From Actinomycetospora chibensis (lineage in GTDB: Bacteria > Actinomycetota > Actinomycetes > Mycobacteriales > Pseudonocardiaceae), in contig NZ_JAQZAM010000005.1 in assembly GCF_028737215.1 (NCBI RefSeq), positions 1 to 64,000 on the forward strand: 64,000 nucleotides of DNA. The letters are read 5' to 3'. Shown piece after piece: positions 53,358 to 62,243 of the stretch. How positions within the stretch are numbered: the stretch's first letter is position 1; every line of letters starts with the position of its first letter. A model generated the notes under the pieces. The model saw only the letters and a list, made by a program, of their open reading frames with translations, was not told the DNA's origin and did not search any database. A program made the position numbers and the translations under genes.

Positions 53358-53370
53358 CGGAAGGTGTCAG
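53355..53370 (+). repeat. 3'-end element A9 (core only)
   Basis: TGACGGAAGGTGTCAG fits TGAC-N7-GTCAG, in sense orientation directly on the SDR stop codon. No upper hairpin is present. Weak member. Confidence 0.4.
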
Positions 53371-53393
53371 CCTCTACCCGGCAGGATGATCGC

Positions 53394-53786
53394 GTGACCC
53401 ACCTCGAGAGCGCGTTCAGCATCGACCTCTGGGAGCCGGCGGAGGGTGACGCCCTGGCCGAGCCGGAGGGCCGGGGGCCGGCGACGGGTCGGGCGTTGAT
53501 CCGGAAGACCTACTCCGGACCCCTCCAGGGCACCGCGGTGGGCGAGATCCTCACGACCCAGGGCGAGGGTGGGGCCGCGTACCTCGCGCAGGAGCGCGTC
53601 GTCGGCGAGCTCGACGGCCGGACGGGCAGCTTCGTGCTCCAGCACGGCGCCGCCGGCGGGGACGGGCAGGAGATGCGCCAGTGGGCGTTCGTCGTCGCCG
53701 GGTCCGGTGCCGGCGACCTCACCGGCCTGCGCGGCACCGGCGTGGTGGCCCACGAGCTGCTGACCCTCGACTACGAGCTGCCCTGA
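53394..53786 (+). CDS. DUF3224 family protein
   Basis: 130 residues from GTG 53394. SFVLQHGAAGGDGQEMRQWAFVVAGSGAGDLTGLRGTG is the family hallmark (SFV-QHxG, with VVPGSGTGEL-like loop), on a small beta barrel of the allene-oxide-cyclase type; described without quoting it whole. Function unknown. Its stop overlaps the OsmC start by one base. Confidence 0.85.
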   Translation: MTHLESAFSIDLWEPAEGDALAEPEGRGPATGRALIRKTYSGPLQGTAVGEILTTQGEGGAAYLAQERVVGELDGRTGSFVLQHGAAGGDGQEMRQWAFVVAGSGAGDLTGLRGTGVVAHELLTLDYELP

Positions 53787-54268
53787 TGGCGTTCACCGAG
53801 GCGCCCGACGGCACCCACCGCTACCGCGCGACGTGCACGTGGTCGGGCTCTACCGGGGCCGGCTACGACGCCTACGAACGCGCCCACCGCGTGGAGGCGC
53901 CGCCGGCCGCCGCCGCGCTCGAACTCTCCAACGACCCGTCGCTCGGCGGCGACGCCTCCCGGCTCGACCCCGAGCAGCTGGTGCTGGCCGCGGCGTCGTC
54001 GTGCCAGCTGCTGTCGTTCCTGGCGATCGCGGCCCGCGCGCGGATCGACGTCACCGACTACCGCGACGACGCCGAGGCGGTGATGTCGCACGACGAGGGT
54101 CCGGCGCGGATCGCCGGGATCGTGCTGCGCCCGCAGATCACCGTGGCGCCGGGCCCGAGCGTTCCGCGCGTGGAACGGCTCGTGCACCTCGCCCACGGCG
54201 AGTGCTACGTCGCGAACAGCCTCGCGACCCCGGTGGCCGTGGAGCCCGCGATCACCTACTCCGTCTAG
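53786..54268 (+). CDS. OsmC family peroxiredoxin-like protein
   Basis: 160 residues. HRYRATCTWSGSTGAGY start, PEQLVLAAASSCQLLSFLAIAA containing the first catalytic Cys, and the second Cys in HLAHGECYVANSLATPV fit OsmC/Ohr-type organic hydroperoxide reductases. The pair of cysteines is intact. It is convergent with the ferredoxin oxidoreductase, sharing 4 bases. Confidence 0.88.
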   Translation: MAFTEAPDGTHRYRATCTWSGSTGAGYDAYERAHRVEAPPAAAALELSNDPSLGGDASRLDPEQLVLAAASSCQLLSFLAIAARARIDVTDYRDDAEAVMSHDEGPARIAGIVLRPQITVAPGPSVPRVERLVHLAHGECYVANSLATPVAVEPAITYSV

Positions 54269-57200
54269 GCAGCCAGCAGGTCGGCCAGCCGGGCGCGGTA
54301 GCGGGCGACGTTGTCGAGCTTGATCTGCTCGTAGCCCCGCACCATGTCCGGCAGGCCGGCGATCTCGACGGCGCGGTCCGTGTCGTCGAGGGTCAGCAAC
54401 GTGGGGACCAGCGAGCGGTACTCCGCCACCAGCTCCCGCTCGACGCGACGGACCTCGGCGACGCCGAACGGGTCGAGCCGCGTCCCGCGCAGGCGGCGCA
54501 TCGCCCGCAGGGTGCGGTAGCCCGGCCGGAACCAGCGGCCCAGCGTGATCTTGCGCTGCATCCCGACCGCCCGGAGCACCGGCGGGTGGAGCTTCCACGC
54601 GTACCGGGCGCCGTCGCCGAACTGCGCGCGCACCGAGGCCTCGAGCGCCGGGTCGAGCGAGAGGCGCGCGACCTCGTACTCGTCCTTGTACGCCATGAGC
54701 TTGTACAGCCCGGTGGCGATGGCCTCGGCGAGGCGCGGGTCGGCGCCCACCGTGCCCGCGACCACCGACGCGTACTGCCGCGCGTAGTCCCCGTCCTGGT
54801 ACGCGACGAGCTCGGGCACCCGGATGCCGACCAGGCGCGCCAGCTCGCTGCCCACCGGGGCACCGATCGACGCGACGATCTCCGCCGCCTCCGCGGCGCC
54901 GCGCGCGTCCAGCCCCGGGACTCCCGTGTCGGGGCCGGTACCCGTCGCCGCGGCGACGGCGGACGCGAACGCCGCCGGCTCCGCGACGGCCTGGCGGCCC
55001 CGCCGGAACGCCTGCAGGTTCTTCTCGACCGCCGCACCGTTGAGCGTGAACGCCTCCTCGACCGCCGAGGCGGGCAACGGCAGCGCGCCGGCCTGGAAGG
55101 CCGCGCCGAGCAGCAGCGTGAGCGCGAACTGGTCGTCCCCGAACAGCGCCTCGCTCAGCGCGCGGGCGTCGAGGACCACCCCGGCGTCCTTCCGGGTCCG
55201 CTCGGTGATCCGCTTCAGCACCGCGTCGGCGTCCGGGAACGAGACCGTCGGGTCGACGACCATCGCACCGGTCGCCACCTTCGCCGACGAGATCGCGGCG
55301 ACCGTGCGCCACGACGAGGTGGTGGCGAGGTTCGAGGGTTCCGCAGCGACCAGCAGGTCGGCGCCGAGGTAGAGGTCGCACTCGCCCTCGGCCGCCCGGC
55401 CCGCCGCCTCGCGCGGCGCCCGGCTGATCTTGACGTCGGAGACGACCGCGCCGCCCTTCTGCGCGAGACCCGTCTGGTCGAGCCCGCGCACGTGACGCCC
55501 GGCCACCAGCCCGGCGGTGGCGAGCACCTGGGACACCGTCGTCACGCCGGTGCCGCCGATCCCCGCGAGGCGCACGGTGAACGCGTCGGGGTCGACCAGC
55601 GCGGGCGGGGTCGCGAACGCGTCGGGGCCGAGCGGGGCGGCGTGTTCCGCGCGAAGGGCACCATCGCGCGCTCTAGGCGCGCGAAGGGCACCTTCGGCCG
55701 AATCCGCGGTGCCCGGCTCGACGGTCAGGAACGCCGGGCAGTCGCCGTCGAGGCAGGAGTAGTCCTTGTTGCACGAGGCCTGGTGGATGCGGGTCTTGCG
55801 GCCGAACTCGGTGTCGACCGGCGTGACCGACAGGCAGTTCGACGTCTGCCCGCAGTCGCCGCAGCCCTCGCAGACCCGCTCGTTGATCATCACGCGGGTG
55901 CTCGGGTCGGCGATCGTGCCGCGCTTGCGCTTGCGACGCTTCTGGGCCGCGCACTCCTGGTCGTGGATGAGGACGGTGACGCCCGGGGTGTCGGCGAGGA
56001 CCCGCTGCGCCTCCTCGTACCGCGACCGGTCCCAGACGTCGACGCCCCGGGCGAGGCGGACGCCCTTGTAGCGCTTCCGGTCCTCGGTGGTGACGATGAT
56101 CCGCGCGACGCCCTCGGCCTGGAGGCTCCGCGTGAGCGCCGGCATCGACAGCGCGCCCACGGCGTCCTGCCCGCCGGTCATCGCCGCGGCGCCGTTGTGG
56201 AGCAGGCGGAAGGTCAGGTGCGACCCGGCGGCGACGGCGGCGCGCACGGCGAGCGAGCCGGAGTGGTGGAACGTCCCGTCGCCCATGTTCTGCACGAAGT
56301 GGTCGGCGTCCACGAACGGCTCCATGCCCAGCCAGTGCGCGCCCTCGCCGCCCATCTGGCTCAGACCCGTGACCTCGCCGACCTGCTCCTCGGGCATCAG
56401 CAGCACCATCGTGTGGCAGCCGATCCCGGCGCCGACGAGGGAGCCCTCGGGGATCGCGGTGGTCGAGGTGTTGTGCGGGCAGCCCGAGCAGTAGAACGGG
56501 GTGCGGTGCGCGCCGTCGACGGGCGTCAGCGAGAGGTCGATCCGGCTTCTCTCCCGGGCCTGCCGGGCCTTCGCGTCGCGCCAGGCGACCACCGACGGGA
56601 ACGACCCGTGCGCCAGCAGCCGCGCACCGAGGCGGCGCGCGACGACGTCGGGGTCGAGGTCGCCGTGCTCGGCGAAGAGCGTGGCGCTCTCACCGGGGAT
56701 CTGGCCGGGGCCCCTCTTGCCGTGCACCGCCGGCGCACCGGCGCGGCCGTAGAGCTGCTCCTTGATCTGGGTCTCGAGGAACGCGCGCTTCTCCTCGACG
56801 ACGACGATCTCGTCGAGGCCGTCGGCGAAGCGGTCGACGATCCCGGGCTCGAGGGGCCAGGGCATGCCGACTCGCAGCAGGCGCACACCGCGCCGGGCGA
56901 GCTCGGCGTCGTCGAGACCGAGGGTGTCGAGGGCCTGGCGCAGGTCGAGCCAGCTCTTGCCGGCCGCGACGACGCCGATCCGCGCCGGTCCGTGGCCGAC
57001 GATGCGGTCGAGGCCGTTGGCGGCGGCGTAGCGGCGCGCGATCTCGAGCCGGGCGCGATAGAGGTCGCGCTCGATCGGCCCGAGGTGCGGCTGCAGGAGC
57101 GTCGCCGAGGGGGTGTGCACGTACTCGCGGCCGTCGATCGTCACGTCCGGGGCGACGATGCGCACGCGGTGCGGGTCGAGGTCGACGGTGCCGGAGCCGT

Positions 57201-57879
57201 CGGCCACCGCGGTGACCATCTTCAGCGCGGTCCACAGCCCGCTCGCGCGGGAGAGCGCGACGGCGTGGCGTCCGAGGTCGAGGACGTCCTGCGAGTCGGC
57301 GGGGTAGAGGACCGGGACGGCCATGTCGGCCAGCGCGGCCTCGGAGGCGCAGGGCACGCTCGACGACTTCGCCGCGGGGTCGTCGCCGACGAACGCGACG
57401 GCGCCGCCGCGCGAGTGGGTGCCGGTGAGGTTGGCGTGGCGCAGGGCGTCGGTGGCCCGGTCGAGGCCGGGCGCCTTGCCGTACCAGTAGCCGACGACCC
57501 CGTCGCGGGTGAGCGAGCCGGTGGCCGCGGCGAGCTGGGTGCCCTCCACCGCGGTGAGGGCGAGCTCCTCGTTGAGACCGGGCGCGAAGACGACGTCGTG
57601 CTCGGTGAGCAGGTCGCGGTGGCGGGCGAGCTCGAGGTCGTAGCCGGCGAGCGGCGAGCCCTCGTAGCCCGAGACGTAGCCCCCGGTGCGCAGGCCCGCG
57701 GCACGGTCGGCCCGGTGCTGGTCGAGTGGCAGGCGCACGAGGGCCTGGACGCCGGTGAGGTGCACGCGGCCGGTCGTCAGGGCGTAGCGGTCGCGCAGCG
57801 TCAGAGGGCGCTGCGGGCCGTCGCCCCGGTCGTCGCCGTGCGGGACGTCGAACGCAGGTGGGCGGACGTCGACGGTCAT
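54265..57879 (-). CDS. Indolepyruvate ferredoxin oxidoreductase, fused single-chain type
   Basis: 1204 residues. Order: pyruvate-ferredoxin-oxidoreductase-like domain, about 20-420 (GYEGSPLAGYDLEL, APGLNEELALTAVEG); TPP-binding domain, about 430-650 (GIGCHTMVLLMPEEQ, NMGDGTFHHSGSLAV); iron-sulfur region CEGCGDCGQTSNC and CNKDYSCLDGDCP; gamma domain LAGIGGTGVTTVSQVL; and a C-terminal helical part. The enzyme oxidatively decarboxylates aryl or branched-chain 2-oxo acids to acyl-CoA with ferredoxin as acceptor. Residues about 727-745 are an insertion of palindromic element B2 between the ferredoxin and gamma domains. GGAGGTGCCCC precedes the ATG. The divergent Lrp gene is its usual regulator. 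Confidence 0.92.
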   Translation of the reverse strand: MTVDVRPPAFDVPHGDDRGDGPQRPLTLRDRYALTTGRVHLTGVQALVRLPLDQHRADRAAGLRTGGYVSGYEGSPLAGYDLELARHRDLLTEHDVVFAPGLNEELALTAVEGTQLAAATGSLTRDGVVGYWYGKAPGLDRATDALRHANLTGTHSRGGAVAFVGDDPAAKSSSVPCASEAALADMAVPVLYPADSQDVLDLGRHAVALSRASGLWTALKMVTAVADGSGTVDLDPHRVRIVAPDVTIDGREYVHTPSATLLQPHLGPIERDLYRARLEIARRYAAANGLDRIVGHGPARIGVVAAGKSWLDLRQALDTLGLDDAELARRGVRLLRVGMPWPLEPGIVDRFADGLDEIVVVEEKRAFLETQIKEQLYGRAGAPAVHGKRGPGQIPGESATLFAEHGDLDPDVVARRLGARLLAHGSFPSVVAWRDAKARQARERSRIDLSLTPVDGAHRTPFYCSGCPHNTSTTAIPEGSLVGAGIGCHTMVLLMPEEQVGEVTGLSQMGGEGAHWLGMEPFVDADHFVQNMGDGTFHHSGSLAVRAAVAAGSHLTFRLLHNGAAAMTGGQDAVGALSMPALTRSLQAEGVARIIVTTEDRKRYKGVRLARGVDVWDRSRYEEAQRVLADTPGVTVLIHDQECAAQKRRKRKRGTIADPSTRVMINERVCEGCGDCGQTSNCLSVTPVDTEFGRKTRIHQASCNKDYSCLDGDCPAFLTVEPGTADSAEGALRAPRARDGALRAEHAAPLGPDAFATPPALVDPDAFTVRLAGIGGTGVTTVSQVLATAGLVAGRHVRGLDQTGLAQKGGAVVSDVKISRAPREAAGRAAEGECDLYLGADLLVAAEPSNLATTSSWRTVAAISSAKVATGAMVVDPTVSFPDADAVLKRITERTRKDAGVVLDARALSEALFGDDQFALTLLLGAAFQAGALPLPASAVEEAFTLNGAAVEKNLQAFRRGRQAVAEPAAFASAVAAATGTGPDTGVPGLDARGAAEAAEIVASIGAPVGSELARLVGIRVPELVAYQDGDYARQYASVVAGTVGADPRLAEAIATGLYKLMAYKDEYEVARLSLDPALEASVRAQFGDGARYAWKLHPPVLRAVGMQRKITLGRWFRPGYRTLRAMRRLRGTRLDPFGVAEVRRVERELVAEYRSLVPTLLTLDDTDRAVEIAGLPDMVRGYEQIKLDNVARYRARLADLLAA
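55649..55698 (+). repeat. Palindromic element B2 inserted in frame in the ferredoxin oxidoreductase gene
   Basis: The unit GCGCGAAGGGCACC occurs at 55649-55662 and 55679-55692, a 30-base period. The second copy closes a hairpin CGAAGG-GCA-CCTTCG. On the protein it gives two GALRA repeats ten residues apart. The frame is kept. The same sequence stands free at 43345-43404. Confidence 0.75.
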
Positions 57880-58003
57880 GGGGCACCTCCTCGGCGGGCG
57901 GACGTCCGGGCGGGTGGTCCCCGGCGTCCGGCCACGCTTCTCGCGGTGGCACGAAAGGTAGGGAGCTACTCTCCAGTGGTCTAGCCTCGTCCTGATCGAC
58001 TGA

Positions 58004-58053
58004 GCCAATGGTACAGCTCGGCGGTCCCCTGACTGATCCCCTTCGGCCAATGG
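58004..58053. promoter_or_regulatory. Two GCCAATGG sites in the divergent ior/lrp promoter region
   Basis: GCCAATGG at 58004-58011 and 58046-58053 are 42 bases apart, four helical turns, a spacing suitable for an Lrp octamer. Read on the minus strand the first contains TTGGCT, a possible -35 for the oxidoreductase, with TAGACC as -10 about 19 bases downstream. Lrp binding is inferred. Confidence 0.45.
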
Positions 58054-58060
58054 ACGACAC

Positions 58061-58546
58061 ATGGACCTCGACGACCTCGACCGCGCCCTGCTGCTCGCGC
58101 TGCTCGAACGCCCGCGGGCCGGCCTCCGCGAGCACGCGCGGGCGCTCGGCATCGCCCGCGGCACCGCCCAGGCGCGCTTCCTGCGGCTCCAGGAGCGCGG
58201 GGTGATCGTCGGGTTCGCCCCGCACGTGAACCCGGAGGCGCTGGGCTTCGACGTGCACGCCTTCGTCACCCTGCACATCACGCAGGGCCGCCTCGACGAC
58301 GTCGCCACCGGCCTGGAGGCCGTCGCCGAGGTCGTCGAGGTACACAGCATCACCGGCGACGGCGACCTCTGGGCCCGGGTGGTCGCCCGGACCAACGCGC
58401 ACCTGGAGCAGGTGGTCCAGGGGATCATCGGCACCCCGGGGGTGGAGCGCACCCGCACGGAGATCGCCCTCACCGAGCGGGTGGCCTACCGCGTCCTGCC
58501 GCTCGTGCGCGCCCTCCCCCGCGGACGCCGGGGCTCGGACACCTGA
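58061..58546 (+). CDS. Lrp/AsnC family transcriptional regulator
   Basis: 161 residues. The helix-turn-helix is at 4-55 (DLDRALLLALLERPRAGLREHARALGIARGTA, described) and the RAM ligand-binding domain at about 70-145 (VHAFVTLHITQGRLDDVATG, HSITGDGDLWARVVARTNAH). It is divergent from the indolepyruvate oxidoreductase gene, a pairing that recurs in actinomycetes, so it probably responds to aromatic or branched-chain amino acids and controls that gene and itself. Confidence 0.9.
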   Translation: MDLDDLDRALLLALLERPRAGLREHARALGIARGTAQARFLRLQERGVIVGFAPHVNPEALGFDVHAFVTLHITQGRLDDVATGLEAVAEVVEVHSITGDGDLWARVVARTNAHLEQVVQGIIGTPGVERTRTEIALTERVAYRVLPLVRALPRGRRGSDT

Positions 58547-58579
58547 CCACCCCACGTCCACCCTGATCTACTCCCCACC

Positions 58580-59383
58580 GTGATCAGTGAGCTCGCGCTG
58601 GACAGCGCGTCCGAGCGGGTGGCCGACGGGGTGCACGAGATCGTCCTGTCCGACCGCTGGGGCCTGGACGACGGACGCCTCAACGGCGGGTACCAGCTCA
58701 GCGTCGCGCTCCGCGCGCTCGCGGACGAGGTCCCGCTGCCCGACCCCGTCGTGGCCTCGGCGTCCTACCTGCGCCCGGCGATGCCCGGGCCGGCGCGGGT
58801 GCTCACGGAGGTGGTGCGGGCCGGGCGCCGCCTGGCCACGGGCACGTCGCGGATCGTGCAGCCCGGCCCGGACGGCGGGGAGCGCGACGTGCTGCGCATG
58901 GAGGCGACGTTCGCGGACCTCGCCGCGAGCCCGGCTGATCCGCACGACCTGACCGCGGCGCCCGAGCTCCCGCCGTTCGACGCGTGCACGACGTTCGGCG
59001 GTGCCGACGCGCCCGCGACCGTCGCGGCGGTCGGCCGGCGGATGCGGTACGGGGTGACGGAGATGCCGGGGTGGACCCGCGGCGAGCCGTCGGGCGATCC
59101 TCGCGCGGAGTTCTGGTTCGCCTTCGCCGACGGCTCGGACGCGACGCTGCTCGACCTCGCCTTCGTCGTCGACGGCGCGGCGCCGGTGGTGCTCGAGCTC
59201 GGCCGCGGCTCGAGCACCGCCCAGCTCACGGTGCACCTGCGCGAGCACCCGGCTCCCGGGCCACTGCGGTGCCGCACGGTGACGAACCACGTGGCCCACG
59301 GCCTGCACGAGGAGGACGTGGAGGTGTGGGACTCCGCGGGTCGGCTCGTCGCGCAGTCGCGGCAGCTGGCGCTGCTGCTGTAG
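58580..59383 (+). CDS. Acyl-CoA thioesterase, double-hotdog (TesB-like) family
   Basis: 267 residues from GTG 58580. The N-terminal hotdog has WGLDDGRLNGGYQLSVALRAL and ASYLRPAMPGPARVLTEVVR, and the second has EFWFAFADGSDATLLDLAFVVD and STAQLTVHLREHPAPGPLRC. It hydrolyses acyl-CoA esters. It starts 33 bases after the Lrp stop and may be co-transcribed. It is convergent with the broken DUF222 gene. Confidence 0.83.
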   Translation: MISELALDSASERVADGVHEIVLSDRWGLDDGRLNGGYQLSVALRALADEVPLPDPVVASASYLRPAMPGPARVLTEVVRAGRRLATGTSRIVQPGPDGGERDVLRMEATFADLAASPADPHDLTAAPELPPFDACTTFGGADAPATVAAVGRRMRYGVTEMPGWTRGEPSGDPRAEFWFAFADGSDATLLDLAFVVDGAAPVVLELGRGSSTAQLTVHLREHPAPGPLRCRTVTNHVAHGLHEEDVEVWDSAGRLVAQSRQLALLL

Positions 59384-59396
59384 GCGCGGTCGGCAG

Positions 59397-60891
59397 TCAG
59401 AACGGTGGGTCGCTGTCGTAGCGGCTGCGGGTCGGGATCGTGGCCGTGGGGCGGGCCTTCTGGGTGAGCTTCTGGAACCAGTCGGGGTCGATGTCGTCGT
59501 GGGTGTCGGTGCGGTGGTCGTCCCAGCCGTCGTCGGGCAGGGGCCGGGGCGCGGCGGCGGGTCGGGGTGTCGGGAGTGGGTCGGTGATCGGCTTCGGGTG
59601 GCTGGTGTCGGTGATGCCGGCGCGGGTGCGGAGGACGAAGGTGCCGGGGCTGGGTTGCACGACATTCGCCGTCGCGGCGCGCCATGATCATGGCCAGGGC
59701 GTCGGCGGCGTGGACGGTGCCGTAGCCGGGGACGCTGCCGGGGTGCTGGTCGAGCCCGAGGGCGGTGGTGAGCCGCAGTCGAATCTCCACGGTGCCCTCC
59801 CGGAGGCGCCCGGGACGACGTTCGACCACATCGAGCGGCCCGAGCAGCTCGGAGGTCGCGGGCAGGTCGGGGAGATCGAGCAGGCCCTGCTCCGACGGTG
59901 ACCGTGGTGCGGGGAGGTCGAGCGGAACGACCTCGTCGTCACCGGCGCCCGTGGCGCCTGGCCCGTCGTCGGGGCCCTCATCGTCGGGGCCCTCATCGTC
60001 GGGGCCCTCATCGTCGGGACCGCCGCCATCAGAACCGCCGACGGAGCCCTCGTCGGGGTCGTCGGGGGTGTTCTGCGCGTGGTACTCGGCGGCGAGCAGC
60101 AGCGCGATGGTGCGGTCGTCCATCCCGGCGGTGGAGCCGTCGAGCAGCCGCATCCCGACCTGCAGGCGCAGCACCCCGATCGGGGTCAGCACCCCGAGGT
60201 GGCGCACCGCGGCGGCGAGCGCGTCGATGCGCGCCTGGGAGGCGATCCCGTCCGGGGCCGGCGCATCACAGAACGACAGGTTCGCGGTCCCGGACGGGGT
60301 CGGCGTGAGGATCACCCGCGCCCGCGCCTCCGCCCGCCGGCGGCGCCGCTGGGCCCAGTCGGGGTCCAGCGCCGTCGCGACCTGCGCGATGCGCTCGATC
60401 ACCGCCCCGACCGGCAGCCCGGGCGCCTCGGGCAGCACCAGCCGGCACACCTCGTGGGCGTGGTCGTCGGCGAGGTCACGGGTCTGCTCGCAGAGCGTGC
60501 GGGCCTTCGGCTCGTCGAGCCACCCGGCGTACAGGGCGTCGCCGACCTCGGGCAGCCGCACGAGCAGGTCGTCGGCCAGGTCCAGCTTGCGCGAGGACAT
60601 GGTGCGCGACCAGCCCAGCAGCGCGGCGACCTCGTCGCCGCAGAACTCGTCGCACGACGCCAGGCGCTCGGTGCGCCCGGCCTGCGCGCGCCCCAGGTGG
60701 TGGATGCCCTCGAGCAGCTCCGCGCTCGCCCGGTTCAGCAACCGCCACCGGCCCCGCACGTAGGCGGCGAGATCCTCACCCGTCAACGCGGCCGGAGACA
60801 GGCGGTCCAGAGCAGCGGCCAGCTCCGCGCCCGGCGCGAGAGCATCCAGCCCGGCCCCCAGGCCGAACCGGACATCGTGGTCGATGCTCAC
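59397..60891 (-). pseudogene. DUF222/HNH endonuclease-type protein with deleted HNH core
   Basis: GTG 60891 opens a frame of about 400 residues that is a clear DUF222 domain (YVRGRWRLLNRASAELLEGI, LGWSRTMSSRKLDLADDLL, AGWLDEPKARTLCEQTRDL, then GYGTVHAADALAMIMAR). In intact relatives this is followed by the HNH nuclease core with CDLDH and CRRHH motifs. Here, near 59660-59690, the text jumps to VQPSPGTFVLRTRAG, the family's post-HNH segment, in another frame, and ends DPDWFQKLTQKARPTA. The whole nuclease core is absent and the frame is broken. DUF222 genes are multicopy in actinobacteria and decay often. An acidic tandem repeat (59961-60018) lies in the middle. Confidence 0.75.
59961..60018 (-). 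repeat. Tandem 15-base repeat in the DUF222 gene
   Basis: GCCCTCATCGTCGGG occurs three times in a row (59974-60018) with a partial fourth copy before it, encoding GPDDE repeats in the linker of the DUF222 protein. Confidence 0.8.
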
Positions 60892-60995
60892 AAGAACGAC
60901 GCTAGCCCCGCCCCCCGACAACGACGGCCGCTCAGAGGCCTCCAGACCCAAGACAAAAGGTCACAGCACGGTAACGATCCCCTGCTCGAAGGCCC

Positions 60996-62108
60996 CTAGG
61001 TCCAGTACAGGACCCGGGCCGCGGGCAGGCGCTCCGAGAGCTCGGAGGTCACGTGCGCGCGCAGGTCCGCCATCACGTCGTCGGGGTAGACGTGCTTCAC
61101 CGCGCCGAACTTCCCGCGCTTGGTGCGCCGCTGCTCGGGGTCCATCTCGAGGCGGGTGCGCGGGTACCAGGTCTCGAGGGTCTCCTTGCTGCCCGGCGTG
61201 AACCGGTGGGTGATGCACTCGGCGGTGAGATCGAGGTCGTCCACGCCCACGAGGGCCGTCGCGACCCGGGCGAGCAGGTCGGAGTACGCCGCCCGCCAGT
61301 CCCCGACGGGCATGATCGGCGCGATCGTCAGACCCACCGGCCAGCCGGCGCGGGCGAGCGTCGCGAGCGCGTCGATGCGCTTCCCGACGGGATCGGTCCC
61401 GCCCTCGAAGCGACCCACCACCGACTCCGGGCCGACGGAGAACCGCAGCCGCGTGCGACCGGCGTGCGGCAGGTCGAGCAGCCCCGCGACGTCGGCGAAC
61501 TTCGTCGTCGCCCGCAGCTGCACGGGCCCGCCGAAGTCGTGGGTGCCGACGTGGCGGATCGCGGCCGAGAGGCTGCCGGTGACGTGCTCGATGCCCAGCG
61601 GGTCGGTGTAGCAGGACGCCTCGAAGGTGGTCCCCTCCGCGGCGCGGTCGACGTTGGTCGAGGTGATCGTGCCGTGCCCGACGTAGACGTCGAGGCCGGC
61701 GAGGATCTCCTCGAGGTCGCCGTAGACGCGAGTCATGGGCGGCCCCGTCAGCGACCCGGCGAGGTAGCAGTACTGGCAGTGGGCCGGGCAGCCGCGGGCG
61801 AGGTCGACCCGCCAGTCGGCGCTCGGCGGGATCGGGTCGAGCTTCCGCGCCGACGCCGGGCTCGTGACCACCGCCAGCGTCGACTTCGCCCGGGCGTAGG
61901 TCTCGCGCTCGGTCTCCCCGCGCACGCCGGTGATCCGGTCGCCGCGCAGCAGCTCGACGTCGTCGACGCCGGCCGACGCGCACCGACGGAGGATCACGTC
62001 GGTGTGCGGGTGCTCCTGCGCGGAGCGGGTGACCAGGACGCGCTGCGGGATCCAGAGACGGGTGGTGGGCAGACCGGTCGTCTGCGGGGCCGGAAGGGAT
62101 CTCGTCAT
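60996..62108 (-). CDS. Spore photoproduct lyase family radical SAM protein
   Basis: 370 residues. The SAM-radical cluster motif CX3CX2C is CPAHCQYC (Cys107, 111, 114). Downstream, TSTNVDRAAEGTTFEASCYTDPLGIEH (described) and SLSAAIRH are typical of the SplB family, which splits the thymine dimer spore photoproduct back to two thymines. MVSVNPE-type LRFSVGPESVVGRFEGGT and TAECITHRFTPGSKETLETWYP further mark it. A substrate other than spore photoproduct is possible in organisms with actinomycete-type spores. ATG 62108 was chosen. Confidence 0.88.
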   Translation of the reverse strand: MTRSLPAPQTTGLPTTRLWIPQRVLVTRSAQEHPHTDVILRRCASAGVDDVELLRGDRITGVRGETERETYARAKSTLAVVTSPASARKLDPIPPSADWRVDLARGCPAHCQYCYLAGSLTGPPMTRVYGDLEEILAGLDVYVGHGTITSTNVDRAAEGTTFEASCYTDPLGIEHVTGSLSAAIRHVGTHDFGGPVQLRATTKFADVAGLLDLPHAGRTRLRFSVGPESVVGRFEGGTDPVGKRIDALATLARAGWPVGLTIAPIMPVGDWRAAYSDLLARVATALVGVDDLDLTAECITHRFTPGSKETLETWYPRTRLEMDPEQRRTKRGKFGAVKHVYPDDVMADLRAHVTSELSERLPAARVLYWT

Positions 62109-62243
62109 CGCATTCACGTCAACGCGCCGCACGTTCGGCGACTTCCGCCCGGACGGGGTGATTGCGCCCTCCGGGCGCGGGATACTCGGCCGCGTCCGGC
62201 AGTGGCGCCGGTCACATCCGCTCAGCCCCACTCGGGAGGTCCC

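Noticed and set aside
53833-57984. A 1383-codon plus-strand frame opposite the ferredoxin oxidoreductase
   Set aside because: No motifs and shadow composition; it is antisense to a gene with complete TPP and iron-sulfur motifs.
62105-62165. CGTTGACGTGAATGCG near the SPL-type start as a 3'-end element
   Set aside because: It is upstream of two divergent genes and matches only part of the core.
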